In this document: one piece after another, positions 54,060-62,554 of the stretch
Layout of the letters: each line of letters starts with the position of its first letter
Numbering within the stretch: the first letter of the stretch is position 1
Source of the DNA: Erythrobacter sp. Alg231-14
GTDB lineage: Bacteria > Pseudomonadota > Alphaproteobacteria > Sphingomonadales > Sphingomonadaceae
Reading direction: 5' to 3'
Assembly (NCBI RefSeq): GCF_900149685.1
Contig: NZ_LT702999.1
Coordinates: 248,001-312,000, forward strand
DNA: 64,000 bases
The notes under the pieces: generated by a model
Told to the model about the DNA's origin: nothing
Seen by the model: only the letters and a program-made list of their open reading frames with translations
The model's database searches: none
Program-made: the position numbers and the translations under genes

Positions 54060-55289
54060 TCAAAAACGAGTAGAAAGCGTTGCTGCAATGCCAGAATTGG
54101 GCGCAGCATCGCCCGCAACACGTTCGCGCCAATCGACAGAAATGCGCGCGGGCACATCGCCAATGGTCAGATCGATCCGCGCGCTTGGGCCCACGTCCAG
54201 CCGGCTGGCGTCACGTTGTGCCCCGCCCCATGCACCCGCGCCGACACTGAAATTAACCGAACGGCCACCGGGACGATCAATGCTCATAACCTGACGCGAA
54301 ACCGAGGCCTGGCCATCGACAAATGGCGTGTTGGCCCGCCCCCCGACGTAACCGGCTCCGCCATAGGCTTCGGCACGGATATCAAACGGCAAAGGCAAAA
54401 CTGGCAATTCGGTGACAGCATAGGCAGCCGGTCGCGCCTGAGTTCCGAACGAGTTGTTCGTCACCCGCATTTCAGCCGCAACCCGAACTGGTATCGCCTT
54501 CACCGGGCGCGCCGACAGGCCTGCAGCCACTTCGTTTTCTCCGTCAGGCACAAATGCGCGATAGGCCCGCACAAAGGCACGTGGATCAAGGTCCGATCCC
54601 GGCGCAATCCGGTACTGTATGTTAGCGCCAATCTGGCTTGCTCCGTAGACCGGCACGCGCCCTTGCGAAATAGAGGTGGAGCCCGACCCTTGTCGATAAA
54701 ACGCAAACGCATCGAGGGACCATCGATCCAGATTGCGAATGGGCAACATCACAGCCGGACCAATAGGGCTAACTTCGGTGACGCGCTCCTTAAGCTCCGC
54801 GATCTCCGCATTTGAAACCGAGGTATCGGAACTATCGGCCCAATCCACACGGAACGCAGCGGCCATAAGGAAACTGTGCCCGGACGCGATAAGGGGGCTT
54901 GTGCCATAGCTGTTGTGGCTTTGCAGCCCAGCCGATTGATCATTGGCCGATTGAAACGCCCCGGTTTCGGCACCAAACATCAAAGAACTGTCAGTCCAAG
55001 GTTGGCCGATTGTTGCCTTCGCCAGAGTTTGTGGAGGCGGTGGCGCAGGGTCCGTTTCACCGACGAGCACGTTCGTCGACTCGCCACCCGCGCCGTTAAG
55101 AGAACGATCGTCCTTGGCGATCAGCAATTCAACCGATGGCAATTCAATCGCAACAAATGGACTTTCCCAAAGGACCACACGAGCCGCAATCCATACGAGC
55201 AGCACGAGGCCGAGCATGATCAGCGGCCCGCCCCGATTTCTTGTCCCAACCGGCAAAGCCGTGCCTTTGGTTGTCATACCGCCGTTCAT
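54060..55289 (-). CDS. Outer-membrane-like partner of the NfrB-type glycosyltransferase
   Basis: 409 residues. One N-terminal membrane helix (24-42, LIMLGLVLLVWIAARVV), a Pro-rich periplasmic stretch, then a beta-rich C-terminal two-thirds with many Gly/Arg/aromatic positions and an end ATLSTRF like an outer-membrane beta-signal. NfrA of the N4-phage receptor pair has a comparable C-terminal barrel; here the TPR part is missing. Its ATG overlaps the glycosyltransferase stop. Assignment is tentative. Confidence 0.55.
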   Translation of the reverse strand: MNGGMTTKGTALPVGTRNRGGPLIMLGLVLLVWIAARVVLWESPFVAIELPSVELLIAKDDRSLNGAGGESTNVLVGETDPAPPPPQTLAKATIGQPWTDSSLMFGAETGAFQSANDQSAGLQSHNSYGTSPLIASGHSFLMAAAFRVDWADSSDTSVSNAEIAELKERVTEVSPIGPAVMLPIRNLDRWSLDAFAFYRQGSGSTSISQGRVPVYGASQIGANIQYRIAPGSDLDPRAFVRAYRAFVPDGENEVAAGLSARPVKAIPVRVAAEMRVTNNSFGTQARPAAYAVTELPVLPLPFDIRAEAYGGAGYVGGRANTPFVDGQASVSRQVMSIDRPGGRSVNFSVGAGAWGGAQRDASRLDVGPSARIDLTIGDVPARISVDWRERVAGDAAPNSGIAATLSTRF

Positions 55290-56812
55290 GCTCGCACCGG
55301 GCCGGTTCGTGGCACAGGCGCCCTCATATTGGTGGCCAGTCCTTTAGAAGACGGCACCCCGCCCAAAGGGTGGCGCGTGTGCGGCGTTTTGTCCCATTCG
55401 ATCGCGCGCCCTGACAAGGTCCGCGAATAGGCAACAACCGCGCGCCAACCTGCCATGATTGCGATCACATTGGTCACCGGGATACGCAACACGGCAAGCA
55501 CGCCTTCGACCAATCCGTAGTTGCGCGCTGTGAAGGTAAATCGCCATGCAACGCGCCAACCGAAAAAGCACAAATTCACGATGAGCAGCCCGGTCAAAAA
55601 CGGGCTTAAGGGTGTCGGTTGTGCCAATCCCATGCCGACCGCGATCGACAATGCCAACGTCAAGACAAACAGCGTATAACCCAGCAGCAAAACAAGTGCG
55701 GTAATGGGCCCACGGCGATCACGCGCGCGCATCCAGGTTTCGATTACACCGCCGGACCATCCTGTTCGATCCCATCCCTGTAGTGAAATGCCATGAACCC
55801 AGCGGGTTTTCTGACGGACGATGTGCTCCAACCGAGAAGGGAAATACGCCCGCGTTGCGATCAAAAGACCATCATCGCCTCGCGCTCTTACGAATTCGCA
55901 TGCCCCGCCGCTTTCAAAGATAGAGAGGCCCAATTCGTAATCCTCGGTTAGCGATTCCCGCTCAAACGGCTCACCATCAGCGTGTTTTGCGCATAATTTG
56001 TCGAGCGCGCTGCGGGAAATTGCACAGCCGACGCCCGCCGCCGGAAGCGCGGCACCGACTTCGCTGCGCACGACCATGCCTTTGCCATGCGCCTCGGCGA
56101 ATTCTTCGCAATAATGATTGCCCAACCAATTGCGCCCGCCTTGTGGCAACGGTTCAACCGGCAATTGCGCAAAATCGGCACCCGATGCGATCGCATGGTC
56201 CAGCAATCCCAAACCAGCGGGATCGACCATATCTTCGGCGTCATGGAACAAAATCGTAGAAAAGCGGGCACCGCTGCGGTCTTCATCGGCACGCATCGCA
56301 TCGTGCAATCGGTTTAAACAGTCGGCTTTCGTACTGGGACCATGGCGATCATGGATCACCAATCGCAACCGAGCATCGCTACGCGCACCGCGCATTGCGG
56401 CTTCCAATGTTTGCGGATCATTGCGATAGATCCCGACATACAGTCGCAATTCTTCATGCGGCCATGATTCTAGCAGATGTTGAATCGTTGCGCCGATAAC
56501 CTCTGCCTCTTGCCAAGCGGGCACAAATATCGCGGCCTTTCCGTGTAGGTCAGCCTGCTGCAACCTTCGCCGTTCAATCTGTGGAGTGTTGATGCGCCCA
56601 GCGAGCTTTTGCCAAAGCCACAGAAGATCCACCGCGAGATCATCCAAAGCGCCAATCAGGAAGAAAATACCGGCGAACAACAACAATTCATGCTGTAAGA
56701 TCGCGGTCCATTGCCACAGGTTCCAACCAAGGCCGGTAACAACACCCGAAGCGTCGCCCATCCCGGTAATGGCCCCGGAAAGGGATCCAAATACAGATCC
56801 AAACACAGACAA
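55286..56812 (-). CDS. NfrB-like processive family-2 glycosyltransferase
   Basis: 508 residues, TTG start at 56812 (GGGAG upstream). An N-terminal membrane segment, then a GT2 domain: AAIFVPAWQEAEVIG, DAEDMV (DxD-like), TEDYELGL and QKTRWVHGISLQGW (QxxRW), followed by three to four C-terminal membrane helices. This fits synthases such as NfrB (N4 adsorption protein B), which make and export a polysaccharide. The short repeat SVFGSVFGS at the start is from a small DNA duplication. Coupled to the outer-membrane-like gene. Confidence 0.85.
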   Translation of the reverse strand: MSVFGSVFGSLSGAITGMGDASGVVTGLGWNLWQWTAILQHELLLFAGIFFLIGALDDLAVDLLWLWQKLAGRINTPQIERRRLQQADLHGKAAIFVPAWQEAEVIGATIQHLLESWPHEELRLYVGIYRNDPQTLEAAMRGARSDARLRLVIHDRHGPSTKADCLNRLHDAMRADEDRSGARFSTILFHDAEDMVDPAGLGLLDHAIASGADFAQLPVEPLPQGGRNWLGNHYCEEFAEAHGKGMVVRSEVGAALPAAGVGCAISRSALDKLCAKHADGEPFERESLTEDYELGLSIFESGGACEFVRARGDDGLLIATRAYFPSRLEHIVRQKTRWVHGISLQGWDRTGWSGGVIETWMRARDRRGPITALVLLLGYTLFVLTLALSIAVGMGLAQPTPLSPFLTGLLIVNLCFFGWRVAWRFTFTARNYGLVEGVLAVLRIPVTNVIAIMAGWRAVVAYSRTLSGRAIEWDKTPHTRHPLGGVPSSKGLATNMRAPVPRTGPVRA

Positions 56813-56900
56813 AGCGACCCCACTCCCTGTTAAGAATTCAACCTAACGCCCCCTGTTTAACCTTGCAACCACCATCACTTTTCTGAAAAGGGGCACCATT

Positions 56901-58136
56901 ATGTCTGACACATCGAACACGACCGCCCCTCCACTTCGCCGTTTATTTGCGCCTGTGCGCGCATTGTTCGTCGGTGATGCGTCTGCGGGCGTGCTTTTGA
57001 TCCTTGTCGCTGCGGCCGCGATGTTGGCTGCGAATTCTCCGTTCGCGACGGAATACAAAGATCTGTTCTACGGCAAATTGCCATGGACCCCGATCCCCAA
57101 ACTGTATGATCTCCATTTGTGGATCAACGATGGTTTGATGGCGATTTTCTTCTTTGTCGTCGGGCTGGAAGTGAAACGTGAACTGATCTCAGGATCGTTG
57201 TCTGATCCCGCTGCGCGACGCCTGCCTATGGTTGCGGCGCTGGCGGGGATGGCGGCGCCTGCTCTGGTTTACATGGCAGTGTCCGGTGGCGGTGAATACA
57301 CAAGCGGTTGGGCAATCCCTGCGGCAACAGACATCGCGTTTGCGATGGGTGTGCTCGGCTTGCTCGGCAACCGAGTGCCTGCATCTTTGCGCCTCTTCCT
57401 TCTCACCGTTGCGATTGTTGATGATATAGGCGCGGTCATGGTTATTGCGGTGTTTTACACGCCGACGATCAAAATGGCCTGGTTGGTCGCCGCTGTGGTC
57501 GTTTTGGGCATCATGGTCGGGCTAAACCGTATGAAGGTTAGCGTGTTTTGGCCCTACATTTTGATGTCGGTGGTCCTTTGGTATTGCGTCCTGAACACGG
57601 GTGTCCACGCGACAATCGCTGGCGTCTTGGCCGCGTTGACCATCCCGCTGCATCGGCGTGACGGCAATTCCATGTTGGAAAAATTGGAACACGGCCTTGC
57701 TCCGTGGAGCGCGTATTTGGTTGTTCCGGTCTTTGGCTTTGCCAATGCGGGCGTGTCGTTCGCAGGCATGGGGCCAGAGGCGTTGTTGGATCCGCTGCCC
57801 ATCGCGATTGCCGCTGGTTTGGTCGTGGGCAAGCAAGTTGGCATTTTCACGACAGTGTTCATCGCGGACAAGACAGGTTTTGCGCCCCGTCCTGAGAACG
57901 CCAGTTGGCCCGAAATTTGGGGCATATCGATCCTTTGCGGAATCGGATTCACGATGAGCCTGTTTATCGGCGGCCTCGCATTCCCGAATCAGCCAATGTT
58001 TATCGAAGAAGCCAAAATTGGCATTCTGACCGGATCGGCGATTTCGGCGGTTCTTGGCTTTGTGGTCTTGCGCCTAACGACGACGCATCCCGAGGACGAA
58101 TGCGACGATCAAGGAGAAGCGCCCAGCGCAGCGTAA
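56901..58136 (+). CDS. nhaA: Na+/H+ antiporter NhaA
   Basis: 411 residues, twelve membrane helices. The paired Asp of the ion site lies in LTVAIVDDIGAVMVIAVFY (near 174-175); GLEVKRELISGSL and PAATDIAFAMGVLGLLG are conserved. It extrudes sodium under alkaline or saline stress. AAAAGGGG precedes the ATG. A hairpin spans its stop codon. Monocistronic. Confidence 0.96.
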   Translation: MSDTSNTTAPPLRRLFAPVRALFVGDASAGVLLILVAAAAMLAANSPFATEYKDLFYGKLPWTPIPKLYDLHLWINDGLMAIFFFVVGLEVKRELISGSLSDPAARRLPMVAALAGMAAPALVYMAVSGGGEYTSGWAIPAATDIAFAMGVLGLLGNRVPASLRLFLLTVAIVDDIGAVMVIAVFYTPTIKMAWLVAAVVVLGIMVGLNRMKVSVFWPYILMSVVLWYCVLNTGVHATIAGVLAALTIPLHRRDGNSMLEKLEHGLAPWSAYLVVPVFGFANAGVSFAGMGPEALLDPLPIAIAAGLVVGKQVGIFTTVFIADKTGFAPRPENASWPEIWGISILCGIGFTMSLFIGGLAFPNQPMFIEEAKIGILTGSAISAVLGFVVLRLTTTHPEDECDDQGEAPSAA

Positions 58137-58148
58137 TGCGCGCTGGGC
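58121..58148. other. Hairpin spanning the nhaA stop codon
   Basis: 9-bp stem GCCCAGCGC (58121-58129) / GCGCTGGGC (58140-58148) encloses the TAA. No T-run follows, so intrinsic termination is uncertain. It lies between convergent nhaA and the glyoxalase-family gene. Confidence 0.5.
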
Positions 58149-58163
58149 CCGCTTCCTATTGCT

Positions 58164-58601
58164 TCACCAAGTGCCGGTGTTTTCCATACTGGCCCATGGT
58201 TCTTGCGGTTCCAAATTGCCTTTCTGAAGCAATTCAACCGAAATTCCATCGGGTGATTTAACAAACGCCATATGACCATCGCGCGGTGGGCGATGAATGA
58301 TGTGGCCAGCATCCGCAATCCGCTGGCACGTTTCGTAGATATTCTCGACCCGATAAGCGAGGTGTCCGAAATTGCGCCCGCCATCGTAAGTTTCCGGCGT
58401 GCTGCCGTCTTCGGGTGGCCAATTGTAGGTCAATTCCACTTCTGCGACGCCTTCTTCGCCCGGCGCAGCAAGGAAAATGAGCGTGAAGCGCCCTGCCTCA
58501 ACATCGAAACGGCGCACCTCTTCAAGGCCGATGAGTTTGAAGAAATCGACCGTAGCATCGGGATCAGTGATGCGGATCATGGAATGAAGAAACTGAGTCA
58601 T
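58164..58601 (-). CDS. Glyoxalase/VOC-family protein (lactoylglutathione lyase-like)
   Basis: 145 residues. VOC fold with paired beta-alpha modules: FLHSMIRITDPDATVDFFKLIGLEEVRR and NFGHLAYRVENIYETCQRIADAG, His5-like and Glu metal positions (AEVELTYNW; SVELLQKG). Closely resembles glyoxalase I, which detoxifies methylglyoxal with glutathione. Start at 58601 (AAAGGA upstream); an upstream start at 58670 is less likely. Confidence 0.85.
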   Translation of the reverse strand: MTQFLHSMIRITDPDATVDFFKLIGLEEVRRFDVEAGRFTLIFLAAPGEEGVAEVELTYNWPPEDGSTPETYDGGRNFGHLAYRVENIYETCQRIADAGHIIHRPPRDGHMAFVKSPDGISVELLQKGNLEPQEPWASMENTGTW

Positions 58602-58737
58602 TTGGGGATGTCCTTTCGCCGATACAGCTAGGGCGCGGCGCAATGCCCCGCAAGGGGATCGGTGGATCACCAGCAGCGGGCACGCCGGGGAAGCGCATCA
58701 GCAACCCAATGAATACAGTGCCGTCACAACAGAAAAA

Positions 58738-58764
58738 GGCGCGAGACCATTACAGTCCCGCGCC
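58738..58764 (-). terminator. Intrinsic terminator of the TorF-like porin gene
   Basis: GGCGCGAGAC (58738-58747) / GTCCCGCGCC (58755-58764), one mismatch, followed on the - strand by TTTTT. Confidence 0.8.
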
Positions 58765-58815
58765 CCGTTCCTCCTGCTTAAACTGCAGGTTATTGTCCGT
58801 GTGCTAAAGCATTCC

Positions 58816-59718
58816 TTAGAAGCTCGCAGCAACCGTGAGCACGAATGCGTCATCGGTGAAGACTTTGCCCGCATCGATCAATGCATCGCCTTCAACGCCA
58901 ACATAAGCTGCGCTGAAAGTGACCGGACCGGTCGCGAAATCGGCACCAATTGACCAATCGAACGCTTTGCTGTCGCCAGTAAACGTCAAGAACCCATCGG
59001 TGTAACCGATATGGCCGTTGATTGTGATCGGTGTGTCAGGGATGCCGATGCCCAGATCGGTGTAGAGATACAGGTTGTCGGTGCTGCCCAATGAATCTTG
59101 ATCAGGAGCATAGGCAAGACCGCCTGTAAGCGATGCAGGGCCAATTCCAACACTCAGTGAGCCGTAGAATTCGACGTAGTCAAAATCACCGGGACCAGCG
59201 TCCGGATACAGATAGGCAATGACGCCGACGTCGGCGGAAACGCCATCGGTCAGATCACCGCTCCAACCGCCATACAGATCAAGCTCAGTCGAGCCATAGC
59301 CAACGGTTTGTTCATCAAGGTTTGATGCCCAAGTGCCGACGTAGAATCCGGACGAGTGACCAATGTCAAACCCGCCTTGTACGGCAAATTCACCACCAGA
59401 CAGATCAACACCGCGGAAACGGTATTCGGTAGTGAACGCGACATTTCCGGAGAATGTCAGACCGCTTTCACCGCCAAAGGAGCTGGTTGAATCGACATCA
59501 ATCGTTTCAACAGCGCGCTCTGTGCTTGTGGACAGAGCCACATCGGACGAATCGGCGGATTTGCTATCGAGCGCGGCGGATGCTGCGATCAATTCTGGGC
59601 TGATAGTATCATCAGCAACAGGAGCCTCGGTTGTTTCCGAAGCGAATGCAGGAGCTGCGGTAAAGAGCAGACCAGCGGAGAGGGTTGCGGCCGAAAGGCC
59701 GCGGATGGACGTGAGCAT
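58816..59718 (-). CDS. TorF-family putative porin
   Basis: 300 residues. Signal peptide MLTSIRGLSAATLSAGLLFTA ending AFA-S, an acidic/Ser linker (about 30-70), then a barrel with alternating aromatic strands: GNVAFTTEYRFRGVDLSG, GFYVGTWASNLDEQTVGYGS, LTVAASF with terminal Phe. Matches the TorF putative porin group (TIGR02001). Substrate unknown. Start at 59718 (AAGGAAG before the ATG). About 400 bases upstream are non-coding. Confidence 0.88.
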   Translation of the reverse strand: MLTSIRGLSAATLSAGLLFTAAPAFASETTEAPVADDTISPELIAASAALDSKSADSSDVALSTSTERAVETIDVDSTSSFGGESGLTFSGNVAFTTEYRFRGVDLSGGEFAVQGGFDIGHSSGFYVGTWASNLDEQTVGYGSTELDLYGGWSGDLTDGVSADVGVIAYLYPDAGPGDFDYVEFYGSLSVGIGPASLTGGLAYAPDQDSLGSTDNLYLYTDLGIGIPDTPITINGHIGYTDGFLTFTGDSKAFDWSIGADFATGPVTFSAAYVGVEGDALIDAGKVFTDDAFVLTVAASF

Positions 59719-60123
59719 TACAACTTCCTTAAACTTAATGTTGTTGCTTCGTCCCACCTGCACACTCGGAGGCTGCGTATTTTTATGAGCAATCTCATCC
59801 GAATGTGAAACAATCGTGCACACAAATGCTGCACAGCACAAGAGAAATTGCGACGCTGCGCACAACTTCGCGAAAGAAGTCCGGCCAACTGTTGAAATTT
59901 TGCACCACCGCATCGGTTCATTCGGACGCAATTCCGTCGCGCACACAACAACATACAACAGCTCAGTTGCCGTTCAGCTTGCATCCTATTAAAGCGGCAA
60001 CCTCACGACACCTTCCCTTTTTACCCGCGTATGCGGTCCCATCCGGCGGCCTTATTTGTAAACCGCATGACTTTGGATCAACGCGAAGAAATGTCCGGTT
60101 AAAGGCTCAAATTTAGATCAACT
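59719..60123. promoter_or_regulatory. Divergent intergenic region, TorF-like porin / phosphatase
   Basis: 405 bases without a supported gene. It carries GCACACAAA (59818-59826) and GCACACAA (59941-59948), the complement of the TTTGTGTGC repeated before receptor 2. An AT-rich stretch lies before the + strand start. No confident promoter box or RNA found. Confidence 0.35.
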
Positions 60124-60927
60124 ATGTTCAACGCCATCCGCAAAATGTTCCGTCCCCGGCCCAGCGCTCCGCTTCCTGCGGTGCCCGCCGGCACGCGCTA
60201 CTATGTGATTGGCGATATCCATGGTCGGCTTGATCTATACGCCGCTCTAATCGAAGCAATCGATGTCGATGACGCGTCCCGTCCCGAATCCGAAAGCCAT
60301 GTAATCCTGTTGGGAGATTTGGTGGACCGCGGACCGGAAAGTGCCGGCGTTATTGCCCGCACAAAAGCATGGCAAGCCGAACGATCGGTGCGCGTATTGG
60401 CCGGCAATCATGAGGAAATGTTCCTCAACTCGTTTAAGAAGCCCGAGATTCTTCGCCATTTCTTGAAACATGGCGGACGCGAAACCGTGCTGTCCTATGG
60501 TTTGTCGCGCAAGCAATTCAACGCGATGAACTTGGACGAATTGTTTGCTCTTATGCCGCAACTGATCCCCCAAGCCGACATCGACTACATGAAAGATTTC
60601 GAAGAGATGATCATCGCCGGTGACTATCTCTTCGTACACGCTGGCATTGATCCAGCCGTGCCGCTTGATCAGCAAAAACGCGCCGATATGCTTTGGATCC
60701 GTGACCGTTTCCTCGATCACGAAGGGGCCTTGGATAAGGTTGTAGTCCATGGTCACACGATCTTTGACAAGGTCATGGATTGCGGCAACCGGATCGGGAT
60801 TGACACTGGCGCTTTTCGTTCAGGTGTGCTTACGGCCCTCGTGCTCGAAGACGATCAAAGACGCGTCCTTCAGGCCAGCCAGATTGACGGCGGCCCGATC
60901 GAAGTCTTTCAGGGCGAACGGGCATAA
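60124..60927 (+). CDS. Serine/threonine-type metallophosphatase (calcineurin-like)
   Basis: 267 residues with all PPP-family metal motifs: VIGDIHGRLDL near 29, LLGDLVDRGP, LAGNHEEMFL, and VVHGHTIFDK with the terminal His. The signature set fits PrpA/Stp-like phosphatases or Ap4A hydrolase-type enzymes. Cytoplasmic; no signal peptide. Lies 106 bases before the UDP-glucose dehydrogenase. Confidence 0.9.
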   Translation: MFNAIRKMFRPRPSAPLPAVPAGTRYYVIGDIHGRLDLYAALIEAIDVDDASRPESESHVILLGDLVDRGPESAGVIARTKAWQAERSVRVLAGNHEEMFLNSFKKPEILRHFLKHGGRETVLSYGLSRKQFNAMNLDELFALMPQLIPQADIDYMKDFEEMIIAGDYLFVHAGIDPAVPLDQQKRADMLWIRDRFLDHEGALDKVVVHGHTIFDKVMDCGNRIGIDTGAFRSGVLTALVLEDDQRRVLQASQIDGGPIEVFQGERA

Positions 60928-61033
60928 AACCAAACCAAGGGCGTTGGTATCACCTGCGTCTTTACCATATTTTTGTGCCCCTTCGCTAAAGGCGCGCGCA
61001 GAAGCATTTGAGAAATACTAGGGGCATAACGCC

Positions 61034-62344
61034 ATGAAGATTGCAATGGTGGGTTCGGGCTATGTTGGCCTGGTTTCGGGCGCTTGTTTCGCCGATTTTG
61101 GCCACGACGTTGTCTGCATTGATAAAGATCAAAGCAAGATTGATCGACTGCACGAAGGCGTCATGCCGATTTATGAGCCGGGATTGGACTCATTGGTCGA
61201 AAACAACGTGAAAGCCGGACGTCTGTCTTTCACAACGTCCCTTGCCGAAGGGATCAAAGATGCGGCGGCCATCTTCATCGCTGTTGGCACACCCAGCCGT
61301 CGCGGCGATGGCCATGCCGACCTGTCATTTGTGTACGCCGTTGCCAAAGAAGTTGGCGACAGCATGGCAAACCCCGCCGTGGTCGTCACCAAATCGACCG
61401 TCCCCGTTGGAACAGGCGACGAAGTGGAGCGCATTCTGAAAGACAGCGGGACGGCCCATCAATTCTCCGTTGTGTCCAATCCAGAATTTCTGCGCGAAGG
61501 CGCGGCGATTGGCGATTTCAAACGTCCCGATCGCATTGTCATCGGTGCCGAAGACGATTTCGGTCGCGACGTGATGCGCGAAGTCTATCGCCCGCTTTTC
61601 CTCAATGAATCGCCCATATTGTTTACCGAACGCCGGACGAGCGAGCTGATCAAATACGCCGCCAACGCGTTCCTCGCGACAAAGATCACTTTCATCAATG
61701 AAATGGCCGATCTGTGCGAAAAAGTCGGCGCGAATGTTCAAGATGTGAGCCGCGGTATCGGAATGGACAACCGCATCGGGTCCAAATTCCTGCATGCTGG
61801 GCCGGGGTATGGCGGATCATGCTTCCCCAAAGATACGCTGGCATTGCTCAAGACCGCAGAAGATTATGATAGCCCTACTCGGATTGTTGAGGCGGTTGTC
61901 AAAACGAACGAGAGCCGCAAACGCGCAATGGGCCGCAAAGTGCTCGATGCGCTTGGTGGTGCCGACAATGCCCGCGGCAAACGCGCGGCGCTTTTGGGCC
62001 TGACGTTCAAACCCAACACAGATGATATGCGCGATTCGCCCGCGATCGCAGTCGCTCAGACACTCACCGATGCCGGTGTCATCGTATCCGCGTTCGATCC
62101 CGAAGGGATGGAAATCGCCAAACCGCTCATGCCGCAAGTCGCAATGTGCGATGAACCCTATGCTGCGATCAAAGACGCCGATGTTGTTGCGATCGTGACC
62201 GAATGGGATGTGTTCCGCGCGCTTGATCTGGACCGAGTCAAAGATCTGGTGTCGTCGCCAACCTTGGTTGATCTGCGCAATATCTACAATCCGGACGACA
62301 TGCGCGCCGCTGGATTCGAATATACAAGCATCGGCCGTAGCTAA
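61034..62344 (+). CDS. ugd: UDP-glucose 6-dehydrogenase
   Basis: 436 residues: nucleotide motif GSGYVGLVSGACFADFGHDV at 7-26, catalytic Cys in GPGYGGSCFPKDTLAL near residue 260, and the C-terminal domain with GLTFKPNTDDMRDSPA. It oxidises UDP-glucose to UDP-glucuronate for polysaccharide synthesis. AGGGG precedes the ATG. It ends at a strong terminator. Confidence 0.96.
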   Translation: MKIAMVGSGYVGLVSGACFADFGHDVVCIDKDQSKIDRLHEGVMPIYEPGLDSLVENNVKAGRLSFTTSLAEGIKDAAAIFIAVGTPSRRGDGHADLSFVYAVAKEVGDSMANPAVVVTKSTVPVGTGDEVERILKDSGTAHQFSVVSNPEFLREGAAIGDFKRPDRIVIGAEDDFGRDVMREVYRPLFLNESPILFTERRTSELIKYAANAFLATKITFINEMADLCEKVGANVQDVSRGIGMDNRIGSKFLHAGPGYGGSCFPKDTLALLKTAEDYDSPTRIVEAVVKTNESRKRAMGRKVLDALGGADNARGKRAALLGLTFKPNTDDMRDSPAIAVAQTLTDAGVIVSAFDPEGMEIAKPLMPQVAMCDEPYAAIKDADVVAIVTEWDVFRALDLDRVKDLVSSPTLVDLRNIYNPDDMRAAGFEYTSIGRS

Positions 62345-62375
62345 CCTCTCGCGATCCAAAACACGATCTGACAAT

Positions 62376-62418
62376 GAAAAGCGTCGGTTTGCGACAGAAA
62401 CGCAAACCGGCGCTTTTC
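62376..62418 (+). terminator. Long-stem terminator after ugd
   Basis: An 18-bp stem (62376-62393 with 62401-62418, one T-G wobble) with loop ACAGAAA. Its A-rich start and CTTTTC end make it a strong, probably bidirectional, stop. Confidence 0.85.
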
Positions 62419-62554
62419 GTTATGGGCAGAGGTGCATCGCCTGTCCCACCAAGCCTCTGGTTCAGCGAAAAAATTGCTCTGCCAATTGGGAATTTCGCCC
62501 TTTTTATTGTAGCCTCCTGCTCGGGTAGGGGTAATTCAATCCATGGGGGCTTTT

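Noticed and set aside
56760..56812. Short DNA repeat at the glycosyltransferase start as a phase-variable tract
   Set aside because: Only two imperfect copies with a 9-base register that keeps frame; no homopolymer or slippage-prone repeat.
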